NCBI RefSeq assembly: GCF_004331035.1
Contig: NZ_SJNT01000005.1
Coordinates: 186,001-250,000 of the forward strand
From: Acinetobacter sp. ANC 4910
Lineage (GTDB): Bacteria > Pseudomonadota > Gammaproteobacteria > Pseudomonadales > Moraxellaceae
Reading direction: 5' to 3'
Length of the DNA stretch: 64,000 nt
Shown: one piece after another, positions 18,298 to 26,954 of the stretch
Numbering within the stretch: the stretch's first letter is position 1
Layout: each line of letters begins with the position of its first letter
The notes under the pieces: generated by a model
Told to the model about the DNA's origin: nothing
The model's input: only the letters and a program-made list of their open reading frames with translations
The model's database searches: none
Translations under genes and position numbers: made by a program

Positions 18298-19251
18298 TTA
18301 GGCAACTTGCCGAATTGGTTGTCCTTGCTGAAAGGCAGTCACATTTTCCACCATCTGCTGCACAATACGCTGTCGTGCATCAACACTGCCCCACGCACTG
18401 TGCGGTGTTATAATTAAATTTGGAATATCTGCTGCCAATAGCACATTGCCATCTTTCGGTGGTTCGACCGTTAATACATCGGTCGCAGCACCTGCAATAC
18501 GGCCTTCACGCAAAGCTTGTGCCAAAGCGGCTTCATCGACAATACCCCCGCGCGCGCAATTAATCAGAAAGGCGCTGGCTTTCATCAATTCAAATTCATC
18601 CGTACTGATTAAGTTACGGGTAGACTCGGTCAGCGGGCAATGCAGCGTGAGAAAATCCACCTGTGGTAATAATTCAGACAAAGGTAAGCGACCTTCACGT
18701 TGCGGGCGATCAGGTAAAGTAGCAATCAAGACGCGCATATCAAAGGCTTGTGCCAGTTTTGCCACTGCCTGCCCTAGCTCACCATACCCCACAATGCCCA
18801 AGGTTTTACCCGCAAGTTCCACAATCGGAAAGTCCAGTAAACAAAACTGTTTTGAGCTATTCCATATACCTTGCTTCACCGCGTGGTCATATTTCAGCAG
18901 TGAAGTTGCCAATGCCAACATCAGAGCCAAAGTGTGTTGTGCCACCGCCGAAGTGCCATACCCCTGACAGTTACACACCACAATGCCTTGTGCTTTGGCC
19001 TGAGCTAAGTCGACATTATTGGTGCCGGTGGCGGAGATTAAAATCAGTTTTAACTGCGGGCATTGCTGCATCACTTGTGCAGAAATCTGTACTTTATTGG
19101 TGATAATGACCTGTGCATCTTGCACGCGTTGTAATACCTGATCGGTTGATGTTGCAGGATATAAAATCAGCTCATCAAAAGCGGCAGTTAAGGGTCTCAG
19201 ATCCAAATCATGCTGATCTAAAGATTCCACATCTAAAAATACTGCCCTCAT
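18298..19251 (-). CDS. D-2-hydroxyacid dehydrogenase (hydroxypyruvate/glycerate dehydrogenase type)
   Basis: This 317-residue NAD(P)-dependent oxidoreductase has the Rossmann motif GIVGYGELG near residue 155. The catalytic Arg lies in NCARGGIVDE near 235, and the His in TPHSAWGS near 285 with a preceding Glu. Members reduce 2-oxoacids such as hydroxypyruvate or glyoxylate to D-hydroxyacids. The exact substrate (glycerate is my first choice) is not fixed by sequence. It is monocistronic and ends at a shared terminator. Confidence 0.88.
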   Translation of the reverse strand: MRAVFLDVESLDQHDLDLRPLTAAFDELILYPATSTDQVLQRVQDAQVIITNKVQISAQVMQQCPQLKLILISATGTNNVDLAQAKAQGIVVCNCQGYGTSAVAQHTLALMLALATSLLKYDHAVKQGIWNSSKQFCLLDFPIVELAGKTLGIVGYGELGQAVAKLAQAFDMRVLIATLPDRPQREGRLPLSELLPQVDFLTLHCPLTESTRNLISTDEFELMKASAFLINCARGGIVDEAALAQALREGRIAGAATDVLTVEPPKDGNVLLAADIPNLIITPHSAWGSVDARQRIVQQMVENVTAFQQGQPIRQVA

Positions 19252-19349
19252 CTCCTGCTCCTGCTGTTATTTTCCATGACTCATGTAGAGCTTATTAAAA
19301 GCCAAAGCAGGTTTCGGTTCAAGACATACACCGTAAAAAGAAAAATCCA

Positions 19350-19547
19350 CTATTTTTTGGAATCTTTTATACACTCACGTACAGAAAATCGAATTTGCTG
19401 ATAAACATAACTCGCGAGCATCAACACCACCAGTACGCCACTCGCAAAAATGATGGCTGCCAAATCAAAGCCTTGATGAATTAGATAAATCAAACTGAAA
19501 ATCAGTGTGATAGACAAAAGTACAGCAGGTATAAATATCCTATTCAT
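19350..19547 (-). CDS. Small two-helix inner-membrane protein
   Basis: From ATG 19547 the product is 65 residues: a hydrophobic helix (FIPAVLLSITLIFSLIYLI), a short loop (HQGFDLA), a second helix (AIIFASGVLVVLMLASYVY) and a charged tail. The start is chosen because AAGGTCAGG lies just upstream; a longer frame from 19598 would begin inside the preceding terminator. No family recognised. Confidence 0.65.
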   Translation of the reverse strand: MNRIFIPAVLLSITLIFSLIYLIHQGFDLAAIIFASGVLVVLMLASYVYQQIRFSVRECIKDSKK

Positions 19548-19574
19548 ACAACCTGACCTTAAGTGAAAAATAAA

Positions 19575-19603
19575 AAAGAGTGGATATTTTTTATCCACTC
19601 TTT
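19575..19603 (-). terminator. Intrinsic terminator of the 431-residue protein gene
   Basis: AAAGAGTGGAT (19575-19585) pairs with ATCCACTCTTT (19593-19603). On the minus strand the stem is followed by a T run, as expected after the gene ending at 19666. Confidence 0.88.
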
Positions 19604-19665
19604 CGATCTTAAACCAATTCAGTTAAAAATCAAGCCATCCAAATCGAATAAGATTCATCTAATTT

Positions 19666-20955
19666 TTAGGCTTGTTCTACTTCTTCCGATTCTTCGGGTT
19701 GTGTCATGAACTTGGCGGTTTCAGGCGTATCTTCCACAAAATCATTGCCGCCATATTCATCACTGCTGAGGTTAAACTGCTTGTAGCTCAACAAATAATA
19801 ATCGCTATATTTTTTTAACACCAACGGATGCATACCAGCAGACAATTCGTCCTGCTCTTTGAACAGTTTCATTACATGGCGGTCATTCATGGCAATCACA
19901 TAGCGTTCATCATTCAGGCTAATCTGAACCAAATCTGTGCCTTTGGCAAAAATTGGAATCAGGAACTTATGGTTCAGGTTAATCGCATTTTGCACATAAC
20001 TTTCAATTTTCTGGCTAATCATATTAAACACCAGACCATGCCCAAAACTGTCGAGCAACTGACTATTACTTTCCTGTGGCAAATTGACTTGAATGCCTAG
20101 TTTCAACAAATCCTGCTCACTGACCTGACGGTTACTGAGTAACTGACGGATAATGCTTTGTTTCAGTTTGGCATCAAAAAACTGGCTATCCAACTGCATG
20201 TCATTGTTTCTGAGAATTTTACCCAGTGAACGACGATGATGCGGCAATAAGGTTTCAATCACTTTACGATAATAAAACTTACTGCCTTTTTTCACCTGAC
20301 GAATTTTTTGATAGAAATAAACACTGTCAAATTCGCGCGTTAAAAAGTCTTTAAGCAGCTCAGAACTGGCTAAGACTGCAATGGCATCATGTCCTGTAAA
20401 GGGTAGGTTCAGGACTTTGATTTCTGGAATAACCTGTTCCAATTCAACAAAATGCACGCGGTCTTCGGCACAGTAAGGGTCATAGACCACAATATATTCA
20501 CAGTCCGCAGCAATATCCTGCGTTTGCACCTGCATATTCGCATTGAGTTCTGCATGGTAAAACATGTTATAGCGGTTATCTTCAACCACTTCTGGGTCAA
20601 TCGAAAACTGTGGAACCAAAGACACCACACGAGTTAAACCCAACAGCTTTGAATATTTAATCGCGGCATAGCCGCCCATTGAACCGCCATAACCAATGCG
20701 TTTTTGAAAGGGTGCAATCACGTCTTCAATGGCTTTGAACAAGTTGTGCATGGACTCCGCAGGAAACCATGATTTTTCTTTGGGCATAATGCCAATCACA
20801 TTAAACTCAAATTTGGCTAATGATTTTTCCGCATTGATTGCAAGTCCTTTGGCGCGAGTAATTAAGTCACCAAAAGAAAAAACTAACTCGTCAGACGAAC
20901 CTTTTAAAAAAATAGCGCGAATTTGTTCGTCTTCAAAAATAATGTGTTTATCCAT
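19666..20955 (-). CDS. Alpha/beta-hydrolase-like protein of unknown role
   Basis: From ATG 20955 the protein has 429 residues. The N-terminal half looks like an alpha/beta hydrolase: nucleophile elbow GYGGSMGGYAA with S92, an acidic residue after a strand in VVYDPYCAED (D159 or D165), and TGHDA with H189, a plausible Ser-Asp-His triad. The C-terminal 230 residues are mostly helical and charged, with no known domain, and end in an acidic tail (QPEESEEVEQA). There is no signal peptide. Related hydrolase-like proteins occur near polysaccharide genes, but no such neighbours exist here. A GTG two codons upstream is an alternative start. Confidence 0.7.
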   Translation of the reverse strand: MDKHIIFEDEQIRAIFLKGSSDELVFSFGDLITRAKGLAINAEKSLAKFEFNVIGIMPKEKSWFPAESMHNLFKAIEDVIAPFQKRIGYGGSMGGYAAIKYSKLLGLTRVVSLVPQFSIDPEVVEDNRYNMFYHAELNANMQVQTQDIAADCEYIVVYDPYCAEDRVHFVELEQVIPEIKVLNLPFTGHDAIAVLASSELLKDFLTREFDSVYFYQKIRQVKKGSKFYYRKVIETLLPHHRRSLGKILRNNDMQLDSQFFDAKLKQSIIRQLLSNRQVSEQDLLKLGIQVNLPQESNSQLLDSFGHGLVFNMISQKIESYVQNAINLNHKFLIPIFAKGTDLVQISLNDERYVIAMNDRHVMKLFKEQDELSAGMHPLVLKKYSDYYLLSYKQFNLSSDEYGGNDFVEDTPETAKFMTQPEESEEVEQA

Positions 20956-21190
20956 GTCCACACCGAAACAAATCGGCCCTAATTTTTTGTATCAATAAAA
21001 TTCATAGACCAGCTACTTATTACACTGTCTATGTAGGAGAATGTGTCGATCTCATCTGCATCACAATCAACAACAAAATAAATCTACGGCGTCACAAATC
21101 CGTGGCAACATTTTAACGTATGCTGCAACAGATGTATGTATTAGAAAAACAAGTCCCGCCAACGCTTGCTAAGATCATTCGGAGAGGACT

Positions 21191-22009
21191 ATGTTATTTT
21201 ATAGATGCACAGCAGATAAAAAAGCGCAAAATATGACACAATCACTTCATCCTGCCGCACAGCAAGGTTTCAGTTCTGCCGCTGAACTTTATCAACAAGT
21301 CCGTCCAAATTATCCACAAGAAATTGTGACGTGGTTAAAACAACAACTCCACTTGACAGCGCAGTCAGAGGTGGTCGACTTGGGTTCGGGTACAGGAAAA
21401 TTCCTCCCTTATCTGCAACAAGTAACATCCCATATTATTGCGGTTGAACCCATTGCGGAAATGCTGGCACAATTACAGCAAGCCTATCCACAGATTTCTA
21501 CCCTACAAGCCAGCAGTGATCAGTTATCTATTGCATCGGGAAGTATCGATGCCGTCATTTGTGCCCAATCTTTCCACTGGTTCGCCAATATGGATAGCCT
21601 GAATGAAATCCATCAAATCTTAAAACCGAATGGGCAACTGGGTTTGGTCTGGAATCAACGCGATATTCAGGTGGATTGGGTCAAAGCATTGGCAGATGTG
21701 CTCGAACCACTCGAAGGTGATACCCCACGATTTCATAGCGGACAATGGCAACAAGCCTTTGAACAGCAATTTTTATTTGAACTGGATCAGATCAAAACCT
21801 TTACACATGTGCATATCGGGCGTGTCGATGAAGTGGTGTCCAAGCGCTTGCTCTCGACCAGTTTTATTGCCGCAATGCCAACTAAGCAACAACAGCAGTT
21901 AAAAATGCAGTTTGAACAGATTGTTGCCGACTACACAGGCAAAGCAGCACAGGATGAAATTGTATTCCCTTATGTGACCTACGCGTATAATTTTAAGAAA
22001 ACAACATAA
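21191..22009 (+). CDS. Class I SAM-dependent methyltransferase
   Basis: This 272-residue protein has motif I VVDLGSGTGKFLPYL, followed by an acidic residue ending strand 2 (IAVEPIAEM). Next come ICAQSFHWF and LKPNGQLGLVWNQRD, as in UbiE/BioC-like small-molecule methyltransferases. The substrate is unknown. Strong SD GGAGAGG lies 6 bp before the ATG at 21191, which decides that start, although homologues of this type usually begin near the second Met (21233, MTQSLHPAAQQGFS). A lipoprotein gene follows 21 bp later and is probably cotranscribed. Confidence 0.88.
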   Translation: MLFYRCTADKKAQNMTQSLHPAAQQGFSSAAELYQQVRPNYPQEIVTWLKQQLHLTAQSEVVDLGSGTGKFLPYLQQVTSHIIAVEPIAEMLAQLQQAYPQISTLQASSDQLSIASGSIDAVICAQSFHWFANMDSLNEIHQILKPNGQLGLVWNQRDIQVDWVKALADVLEPLEGDTPRFHSGQWQQAFEQQFLFELDQIKTFTHVHIGRVDEVVSKRLLSTSFIAAMPTKQQQQLKMQFEQIVADYTGKAAQDEIVFPYVTYAYNFKKTT

Positions 22010-22030
22010 ATATTCTTTAGGATAACTGAA

Positions 22031-22582
22031 ATGAAGCACTTTAAAGCTTATTTGCTCCCACTGCTCTGTAGCACCCTGCTATTCACCGCATGCAGCAAAA
22101 ACAATGAAAATGATGTACCTGATCCTTCAGAAGATCGGATGATGCAGGAACTGGAATCTTCGCCCATTAAGGAGTTTCCTAAAACTGCGAATGATCAACA
22201 TGACATTAAACTTCTGGTCGACTATGACCGTCGTTTTAGTGAAATGAGTGATGAAATGGAAGATGAGCTCATTAAAATGCGCGACAACGGCAGCCTCACC
22301 GATGAATTTGCCCGTAGTCGTAAACACGACAATATTCAATCTGCTTTGACCATGCTCAAAGATCTGGATTTAAAAACCGAACAAGGGCGATATATTCAAG
22401 GGTTAATGGCACAATATTGGGAAAACCAAGCCAAGTTATTAAATCAAAACAGTAAGGCTCCACAAGATATTCCCAACTCAACACCAGATAATATTAAAGG
22501 CTTGGGTGAGTTCTTACATGCACAAGAACAGCTAGATCATTGGGAAGTACAATATGAACCTGCGGAGAAAAGTAAATCATAA
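22031..22582 (+). CDS. Predicted lipoprotein
   Basis: This 183-residue product has a signal sequence and lipobox FTAC followed by SKNNENDVPD. The mature part is acidic and helical (EMSDEMEDELIKMRDNG, LTMLKDLDLKTEQGRYI) without recognised motifs. The residues after the lipid-modified Cys do not suggest inner-membrane retention, so outer membrane is likely. SD AGGATAAC precedes the start. It shares a transcript with the methyltransferase and ends at a terminator. Function unknown. Confidence 0.78.
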   Translation: MKHFKAYLLPLLCSTLLFTACSKNNENDVPDPSEDRMMQELESSPIKEFPKTANDQHDIKLLVDYDRRFSEMSDEMEDELIKMRDNGSLTDEFARSRKHDNIQSALTMLKDLDLKTEQGRYIQGLMAQYWENQAKLLNQNSKAPQDIPNSTPDNIKGLGEFLHAQEQLDHWEVQYEPAEKSKS

Positions 22583-22617
22583 TTAAGATTTACTGTGCAG
22601 TAAGTTCACCAATTCTA

Positions 22618-22660
22618 ATAAAAAAAACAGATGCAACGATGTTGTCATCTGGTTTTTTTA
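22618..22660. terminator. Bidirectional intrinsic terminator
   Basis: AAAAAACAGATG pairs with CATCTGGTTTTTT around a central AAC/GTT extension, between two convergent genes. Both flanks carry A/T runs. Confidence 0.85.
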
Positions 22661-22676
22661 TTGCAATGCAATAAAT

Positions 22677-23084
22677 TTAAGGACGTTCGCTGTATTGTGG
22701 CAATTCATCCTGAATGCTGTCCCACTCTGCCTTAGAATCGACAAAAATATGCATGGTCGGTTTTTGCGTTAATGCAGTATCTAAAGTCCCAAGGCGTAAC
22801 CGGTAATACTCTGGTGTATCAGTTTTAATGCTCATAATTGGGGAACCACACTCACTGCAAAAGCAACGCTGCGTGGTTTCAGTGGACTGGTAAGCTTTCA
22901 GGAATTGTTCACCTTGCACAATTTTAAAATCTGTTTTCTTAATCGGTGCATTGGTGGCAAAGGCTGTCCCATTGGCTTTACGGCAGCGTTGGCAGTGACA
23001 CTGCACAATATCGCCAATTGCACCACGTACTTCATAACGAATTGCACCGCATAAACAGCTTCCAGCATAACAATGTTGTGACAT
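22677..23084 (-). CDS. GFA-family zinc-binding protein
   Basis: The 135-residue protein has the cysteine layout of the glutathione-dependent formaldehyde-activating (GFA) fold: C10/C12 (SCLCGAIRYEV), C29/C31/C34 (CHCQRCRKANG) and C74/C76/C79 (CFCSECGSPI). These bind two zinc ions. Despite the family name most members have no proven role in formaldehyde chemistry. Start at ATG 23084. It shares no operon with its neighbours by spacing. Confidence 0.88.
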   Translation of the reverse strand: MSQHCYAGSCLCGAIRYEVRGAIGDIVQCHCQRCRKANGTAFATNAPIKKTDFKIVQGEQFLKAYQSTETTQRCFCSECGSPIMSIKTDTPEYYRLRLGTLDTALTQKPTMHIFVDSKAEWDSIQDELPQYSERP

Positions 23085-23149
23085 CAGTTCAGCCCTACAA
23101 ATGAAAGAGTTTTAAACTAGCATGTCTATCTCTGGCTTTACATCGCTTT

Positions 23150-24337
23150 TTAATGTGAAGTCAAATATTCATGCACTCCTTCACCTGCGGCACGTCCTGT
23201 TGCAAAACAGGCGGTTAAGAGATAGCCCCCTGTGGGTGCATCCCAATCCAGCATTTCACCACAACAAAAAATCTGTGGCTGTTGCTGCAACTGCAAATGC
23301 GCCGTTAAAGCTTCGCGTTTCACGCCACCTGCACAGCTAATGGCTTCTTCAAGTGGACGAAAACCTGTTAAAGGAATCGGCAACTGCTTAATCTGCTGTG
23401 CCAATTTTTCAGGGTCATGCCAATCTGCTTTTGGCACTAACTCACGAACTAAACTGGCTTTTGCTGTATCTAAACCAGCTTTACGCCAGACATTGCTTAA
23501 AGACTGTTTCTTGCTCGGTTGTAATTTTTGTACCAATTGCACATGGCTCAGCTCAGGCAACAAATCGAGCATTAACTGCATTTCTGATTGCTGTCTTAAA
23601 GCTCTGCCCTGTTTATAAATCAAGCCACTTTCCAAGCCATAATGAGTGATGACAATATCACCCTGACTCTTTTGCTTTGCATCAACCCAAGCCACAACTC
23701 GCTTTAATGGCTGCCCAAACAGCGTTTGCATAAAGGCAGACCATTCTCGTTCAACCCCAGCATTACTGGCTTGAAATGGATTTAATTGTTCTGGCACGAG
23801 CCATTGTTGCCACTGACCATCACTGCCCAATTGCGGCCAGGAGACTGCGCCACACGCCAGTACAATGGCATCAAAGTCTTCACTAAATTCGCGTTGCTGA
23901 ACTAAATCTTTAATTTTTAACGTATTGGACTGAATCCCTAAGCACGAATGTCGGTAATGAAATTGCACACCCTGCTCGGTTAAACGTTTGAGCCAAGCTC
24001 GGAGTAAGGGCGCGGCTTTCATTTCCGTCGGGAAAATACGCCCTGAAGATCCGATATAGGATGCGACTCCTAAATCCTGCATCCAGTTTTGAATCCAACT
24101 TGCATCCCAACGGCGGATCCAGTTTTCAAGCCATTCGACCTGATCATAACGCTGAATAAATTGCTCAAGCGGCTCCGCATGTGAAATGTTCAGTCCCGTT
24201 TTTCCTGCCATCAAAAACTTACGTGCCGCAGATGGTTTCTGTTCATACACATGCACATCATAGTTCCATTGGCTTAAGACTTCTGCGGCCATTAAACCCG
24301 CAGGACCCGCTCCGATAATCGCAATCCGCTGCTTCAT
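23150..24337 (-). CDS. FAD-dependent flavoprotein, TIGR03862/HI0933-like
   Basis: The 395-residue protein begins with a dinucleotide-binding motif (IAIIGAGPAGLMAAE) and has KFLMAGKTGLNISH, typical of the HI0933/BaiN flavoprotein group. AGGVKREALTAHL and the C-terminal GGYLLTACFATGRAAG complete the family pattern. Such proteins bind FAD and act as oxidoreductases of mostly unknown substrate. The ATG at 24337 is preferred; a GTG directly before it also follows the TrmB-like stop. The two genes abut with almost no gap, so they form an operon. Confidence 0.85.
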   Translation of the reverse strand: MKQRIAIIGAGPAGLMAAEVLSQWNYDVHVYEQKPSAARKFLMAGKTGLNISHAEPLEQFIQRYDQVEWLENWIRRWDASWIQNWMQDLGVASYIGSSGRIFPTEMKAAPLLRAWLKRLTEQGVQFHYRHSCLGIQSNTLKIKDLVQQREFSEDFDAIVLACGAVSWPQLGSDGQWQQWLVPEQLNPFQASNAGVEREWSAFMQTLFGQPLKRVVAWVDAKQKSQGDIVITHYGLESGLIYKQGRALRQQSEMQLMLDLLPELSHVQLVQKLQPSKKQSLSNVWRKAGLDTAKASLVRELVPKADWHDPEKLAQQIKQLPIPLTGFRPLEEAISCAGGVKREALTAHLQLQQQPQIFCCGEMLDWDAPTGGYLLTACFATGRAAGEGVHEYLTSH

Positions 24338-24340
24338 CAC

Positions 24341-25003
24341 TTAGGCATCACTTTGCGTATCGGCAGAAGTTGGCTTTGGCATATTTACACCCGCCAAAGC
24401 CTGAAAATCATCAAAACGCGTGCTGTAATGCTCGGGCTTTTGAATCAGTAATTGCTGACATAATTCTCCACGTTCCAGATACTTAATCTCAAAATGGGTC
24501 CGTGCTGAATCTGAAGCAATCACCTCTTTTACATAAGGTAGCTTCCAAACCTCTTGTAGCTGCTGCTCCGCTTCTGCAATATATTCTGGAATATTACTGG
24601 CCAAAGTAATCTGACCGTCCACTTGTAGTCGAGACAATATAAATTCGAAAAATGGCATATTCAGCCAGCGCTGCGCGGGGTTATGCGGCTCTGGATTCGG
24701 GTATAAAATAAAGAATTGCTGAACTTGTTGTGGAGCTAAGGCATGCACAACCCAAGGTAAGGCATCGGCATGCACCGTCTGTAAATTTGTCTGCCCTTCT
24801 GCTTGATGCTGTTTTTGCATCGCCACGAACTTCTCGCGGGTTCGTTCTATTGCAATCAGCTTGCTGTCTGGATGCTCACGAGTAAACAACAAAGCATGCT
24901 TACCTTTACCCGCACCAATTTCCACACAAATCGGCGCTGAATCAATCATAATAAAATCACGCGGAGCATGCATATACTGTGCTTGAAATTGACGAATCGG
25001 CAT
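24341..25003 (-). CDS. TrmB-like methyltransferase with an altered signature
   Basis: This 220-residue SAM methyltransferase has motif I ICVEIGAGKGKHAL, IAIERTREKF and a tRNA (m7G46) methyltransferase-like order of motifs. Where TrmB proteins have a DPW-x-K-x-RH-type signature, this protein reads LYPNPEPHNPAQRW. It is thus probably a paralogue with a changed active site rather than the housekeeping TrmB. The C-terminus lacks the usual TrmB tail. It is joined to the flavoprotein gene. The methylated substrate is unknown. Confidence 0.7.
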   Translation of the reverse strand: MPIRQFQAQYMHAPRDFIMIDSAPICVEIGAGKGKHALLFTREHPDSKLIAIERTREKFVAMQKQHQAEGQTNLQTVHADALPWVVHALAPQQVQQFFILYPNPEPHNPAQRWLNMPFFEFILSRLQVDGQITLASNIPEYIAEAEQQLQEVWKLPYVKEVIASDSARTHFEIKYLERGELCQQLLIQKPEHYSTRFDDFQALAGVNMPKPTSADTQSDA

Positions 25004-25092
25004 AATCAGATCAAACTAAAGAAAATCTGCGCCAGTCTAACACTGCACAAAGTTTTGACCAAATCTTCCCATCTATTTCACTGGAGTCTATT

Positions 25093-25266
25093 ATGCCGAA
25101 GACCTTTGCTTGCCCGCGTTGTGGTAAACTTTCAACTTGGCAAGACAATCCTTATCGACCATTTTGCTCTGAGCGTTGCAAGCTGATTGATTTAGGTGCT
25201 TGGGCAAATGATGACTATAAATTACCCACCGAAGATGCACCTCAGGCAGAAAACTCAGAAGAATAG
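25093..25266 (+). CDS. yacG: DNA gyrase inhibitor YacG
   Basis: This 57-residue protein is short but unmistakable: FACPRCGK with C7 and C10, [18 protein letters not shown] with C25 and C29, then an acidic tail. The four cysteines bind zinc. YacG binds the GyrB C-terminal part and inhibits gyrase. Start at ATG 25093 behind SD CTGGAGTC. It is divergent from the TrmB-like gene. In many gammaproteobacteria yacG sits beside coaE and pilD; here it does not. Confidence 0.95.
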   Translation: MPKTFACPRCGKLSTWQDNPYRPFCSERCKLIDLGAWANDDYKLPTEDAPQAENSEE

Positions 25267-25364
25267 CCTTTTATTTTTACAATTCATCATAACGACATAC
25301 AAATCATTAATTATTTTATACATGATTATTATTTGCACAGGTGCCTTTTTGGCACCATAATATA

Positions 25365-25383
25365 AAGAATGAGAATCATTCTA
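25365..25383 (+). promoter_or_regulatory. Fur-box-like operator
   Basis: AGAATGAGAATCATTCT (25366-25382) is a near-perfect palindrome matching the classical Fur operator core at most positions. It lies 46 bp before the start of the first small membrane protein, where a promoter would be expected. A hairpin GGTGCC/GGCACC precedes it at 25340-25356. Iron control of the small gene is therefore likely but unproven. Confidence 0.6.
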
Positions 25384-25428
25384 TTCTTTGCTTTTGTATT
25401 GTGCTGTGTTTTATTTTGAGAATTTCCC

Positions 25429-25611
25429 ATGAAAGAATTGGCTTTAAAAATATTCTTCTATCTTTCTGTTGTCTTTACATTGTGTAGCTTTATTCTCGCA
25501 ATTTATGCACAAGATCTTATGTTTGTGGGGATTGGTTTTTTACTGGCAATTGCAGCCGTTTTGTTGGGTTTAGAGAGCAAGCAATTTTCTGCCAACCCTT
25601 TCCGTAAATAG
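25429..25611 (+). CDS. Small membrane protein, paralogue 1
   Basis: The 60-residue product starts MKELALKIFFYL and holds two hydrophobic helices (about residues 7-27 and 31-47) with a short acidic loop (AQDLM), ending NPFRK. Its sequence is closely related to the next small gene at 25964: same start, LLGLE and terminal PFR. A Fur-like site upstream suggests production under iron shortage. No known family recognised. Conservation between the two copies is strong evidence that both are real genes. Confidence 0.75.
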   Translation: MKELALKIFFYLSVVFTLCSFILAIYAQDLMFVGIGFLLAIAAVLLGLESKQFSANPFRK

Positions 25612-25963
25612 CCACTGCCCAGTTAATGACTCACTGATGGTTTTATTCACGATTACAGCCTAGTGTCCAATCAAAAATTTAGGCTGTATATCTCATTTTA
25701 TAGATTTAACTAAATCTTTTTCATCTCAACAGGATAATTCTTCCATTTGATTGATTGAGTCACTTAATTCAGCAAAGACCATGCTAAGTTGAAGAATTTA
25801 TCCTACCATCTCAAAATTATCCACACAAATGCAAAACAGTTATCATATTTTTAAGATTTGTCTAGATTTTCCCAAAAATCCCCCTATAATTCATAAAATT
25901 TTACGCTTAAAGTAACAATTTGTTAAGTTTGTTGCATTTTTAGAAAATTGTGGAATCTCCCCC
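25612..25963. other. Spacer between the two small-protein genes
   Basis: No coding frame is convincing in these 352 bp. TACAGCCTA (25654-25662) pairs with TAGGCTGTA (25680-25688), then a moderately T-rich stretch; this may terminate transcription from the first gene. The remainder is A+T-rich with no Fur-like palindrome, so the second copy appears to have its own, different promoter. Confidence 0.5.
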
Positions 25964-26146
25964 ATGAAAGAATTAGCTTTAAAGTTTTTTTTCTATCTCC
26001 TTATCGTTTTAACTTTATGTGCAGTGACGTTGAGCCTATTCACGCATGACATGATGATTATGGGCGTAGGTATTCTATTGGCAATTGCGACTCTTCTACT
26101 TGGTCTCGAGAAAAAACAACACAAAACCGATCCTTTTAGAAGCTAA
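25964..26146 (+). CDS. Small membrane protein, paralogue 2
   Basis: Sixty residues, starting MKELALKFFFYL and ending DPFRS, with the same two-helix plan and spacing as the protein at 25429-25611. The loop carries THDMMIMG instead of AQDLMFVG. Likely product of a tandem duplication. The upstream region differs from that of paralogue 1, so the two may respond to different signals. Inner-membrane location expected, function unknown. Confidence 0.75.
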   Translation: MKELALKFFFYLLIVLTLCAVTLSLFTHDMMIMGVGILLAIATLLLGLEKKQHKTDPFRS

Positions 26147-26170
26147 TGCTCTTCAAGTTGATTGCCACAT

Positions 26171-26206
26171 AAAAAAAATGGGAGTGAACACCTCCCATTT
26201 TTTTTA
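26171..26206 (+). terminator. Intrinsic terminator, possibly bidirectional
   Basis: AAAAAATGGGAG pairs with CTCCCATTTTTT around a short loop, 25 bp after the second small gene. The A run before the stem lets it serve the convergent MBL gene as well. Confidence 0.88.
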
Positions 26207-26294
26207 TCAATACCATTGAATCTATCCCTCTTCAATAATATTGCATTTTACGCTTGTTCTCTCTGTGGTGAGCCGCTCATTCCCTATAAAGGAA

Positions 26295-26939
26295 CTACCC
26301 CGCTTTACCTGCCACAAAAGGATTATGCTGTTTTTCAAACCCAATTGTGCTAAGTGGTCCATGCCCAGAAATAAACTGTGTTTCATCGGGTAGACTAAAA
26401 CATTCACGCTGAATCGAGTCGATTAACTGTTGATGATTCCCACGCGGGAAATCAGTACGCCCAATCGAACCCTTAAACAACACATCCCCTGTCCACAACA
26501 AACCATATTCTGCGTTATAGAACATGACATGCCCAGGCGTATGACCTGGTGCGAAACGGACTTCAAAGTTTTGTTCACCCAAGTGCAACGTTTCCCCACC
26601 TTCAAGCCACTGGGTCACTTGAACTTTTTCTGGAATGGGAAAACCATACCGTTCGGAGACTTCTTGCAGCATATCCAACCAAAATTGATCTTCCTTGTGT
26701 GGCCCAATCACAGGGATATTCCAAATACGGCTTAAAGTACCCACTGCACCTGCATGGTCTAAATGCCCATGCGTCAACCAGAGGGCTTTTACTGTCAAAC
26801 CCAATGCTTCAACTTCTGCCTGTAATTTCTCAGGTTCCCCCCCTGCATCAATTAGTACTGCTTCTTTGCTTTCAGAATCCCAAAGAATAGAACAGTTCTG
26901 CTGAAATGCAGTTACAGGTACAATTTTCACTTGAAGCAT
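26295..26939 (-). CDS. MBL-fold hydrolase, glyoxalase II-like
   Basis: From ATG 26939 the protein has 214 residues. The metal site THGHLDHAG (H57, H59, D61, H62), the later His in FAPGHTPGH, Asp in LLWTGDVLF and GHGP complete a binuclear metallo-beta-lactamase site. Proteins of this short type act as hydroxyacylglutathione hydrolase-like thioesterases; the thiol substrate is not certain because the C-terminal glutathione-binding helical domain of GloB is absent. It lies 15 bp after hemH, so it is likely cotranscribed. A GTG at 26945 is a second possible start, closer to AAGAGAG. Confidence 0.88.
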   Translation of the reverse strand: MLQVKIVPVTAFQQNCSILWDSESKEAVLIDAGGEPEKLQAEVEALGLTVKALWLTHGHLDHAGAVGTLSRIWNIPVIGPHKEDQFWLDMLQEVSERYGFPIPEKVQVTQWLEGGETLHLGEQNFEVRFAPGHTPGHVMFYNAEYGLLWTGDVLFKGSIGRTDFPRGNHQQLIDSIQRECFSLPDETQFISGHGPLSTIGFEKQHNPFVAGKAG

Positions 26940-26954
26940 AGTCACAGGTCTCTC

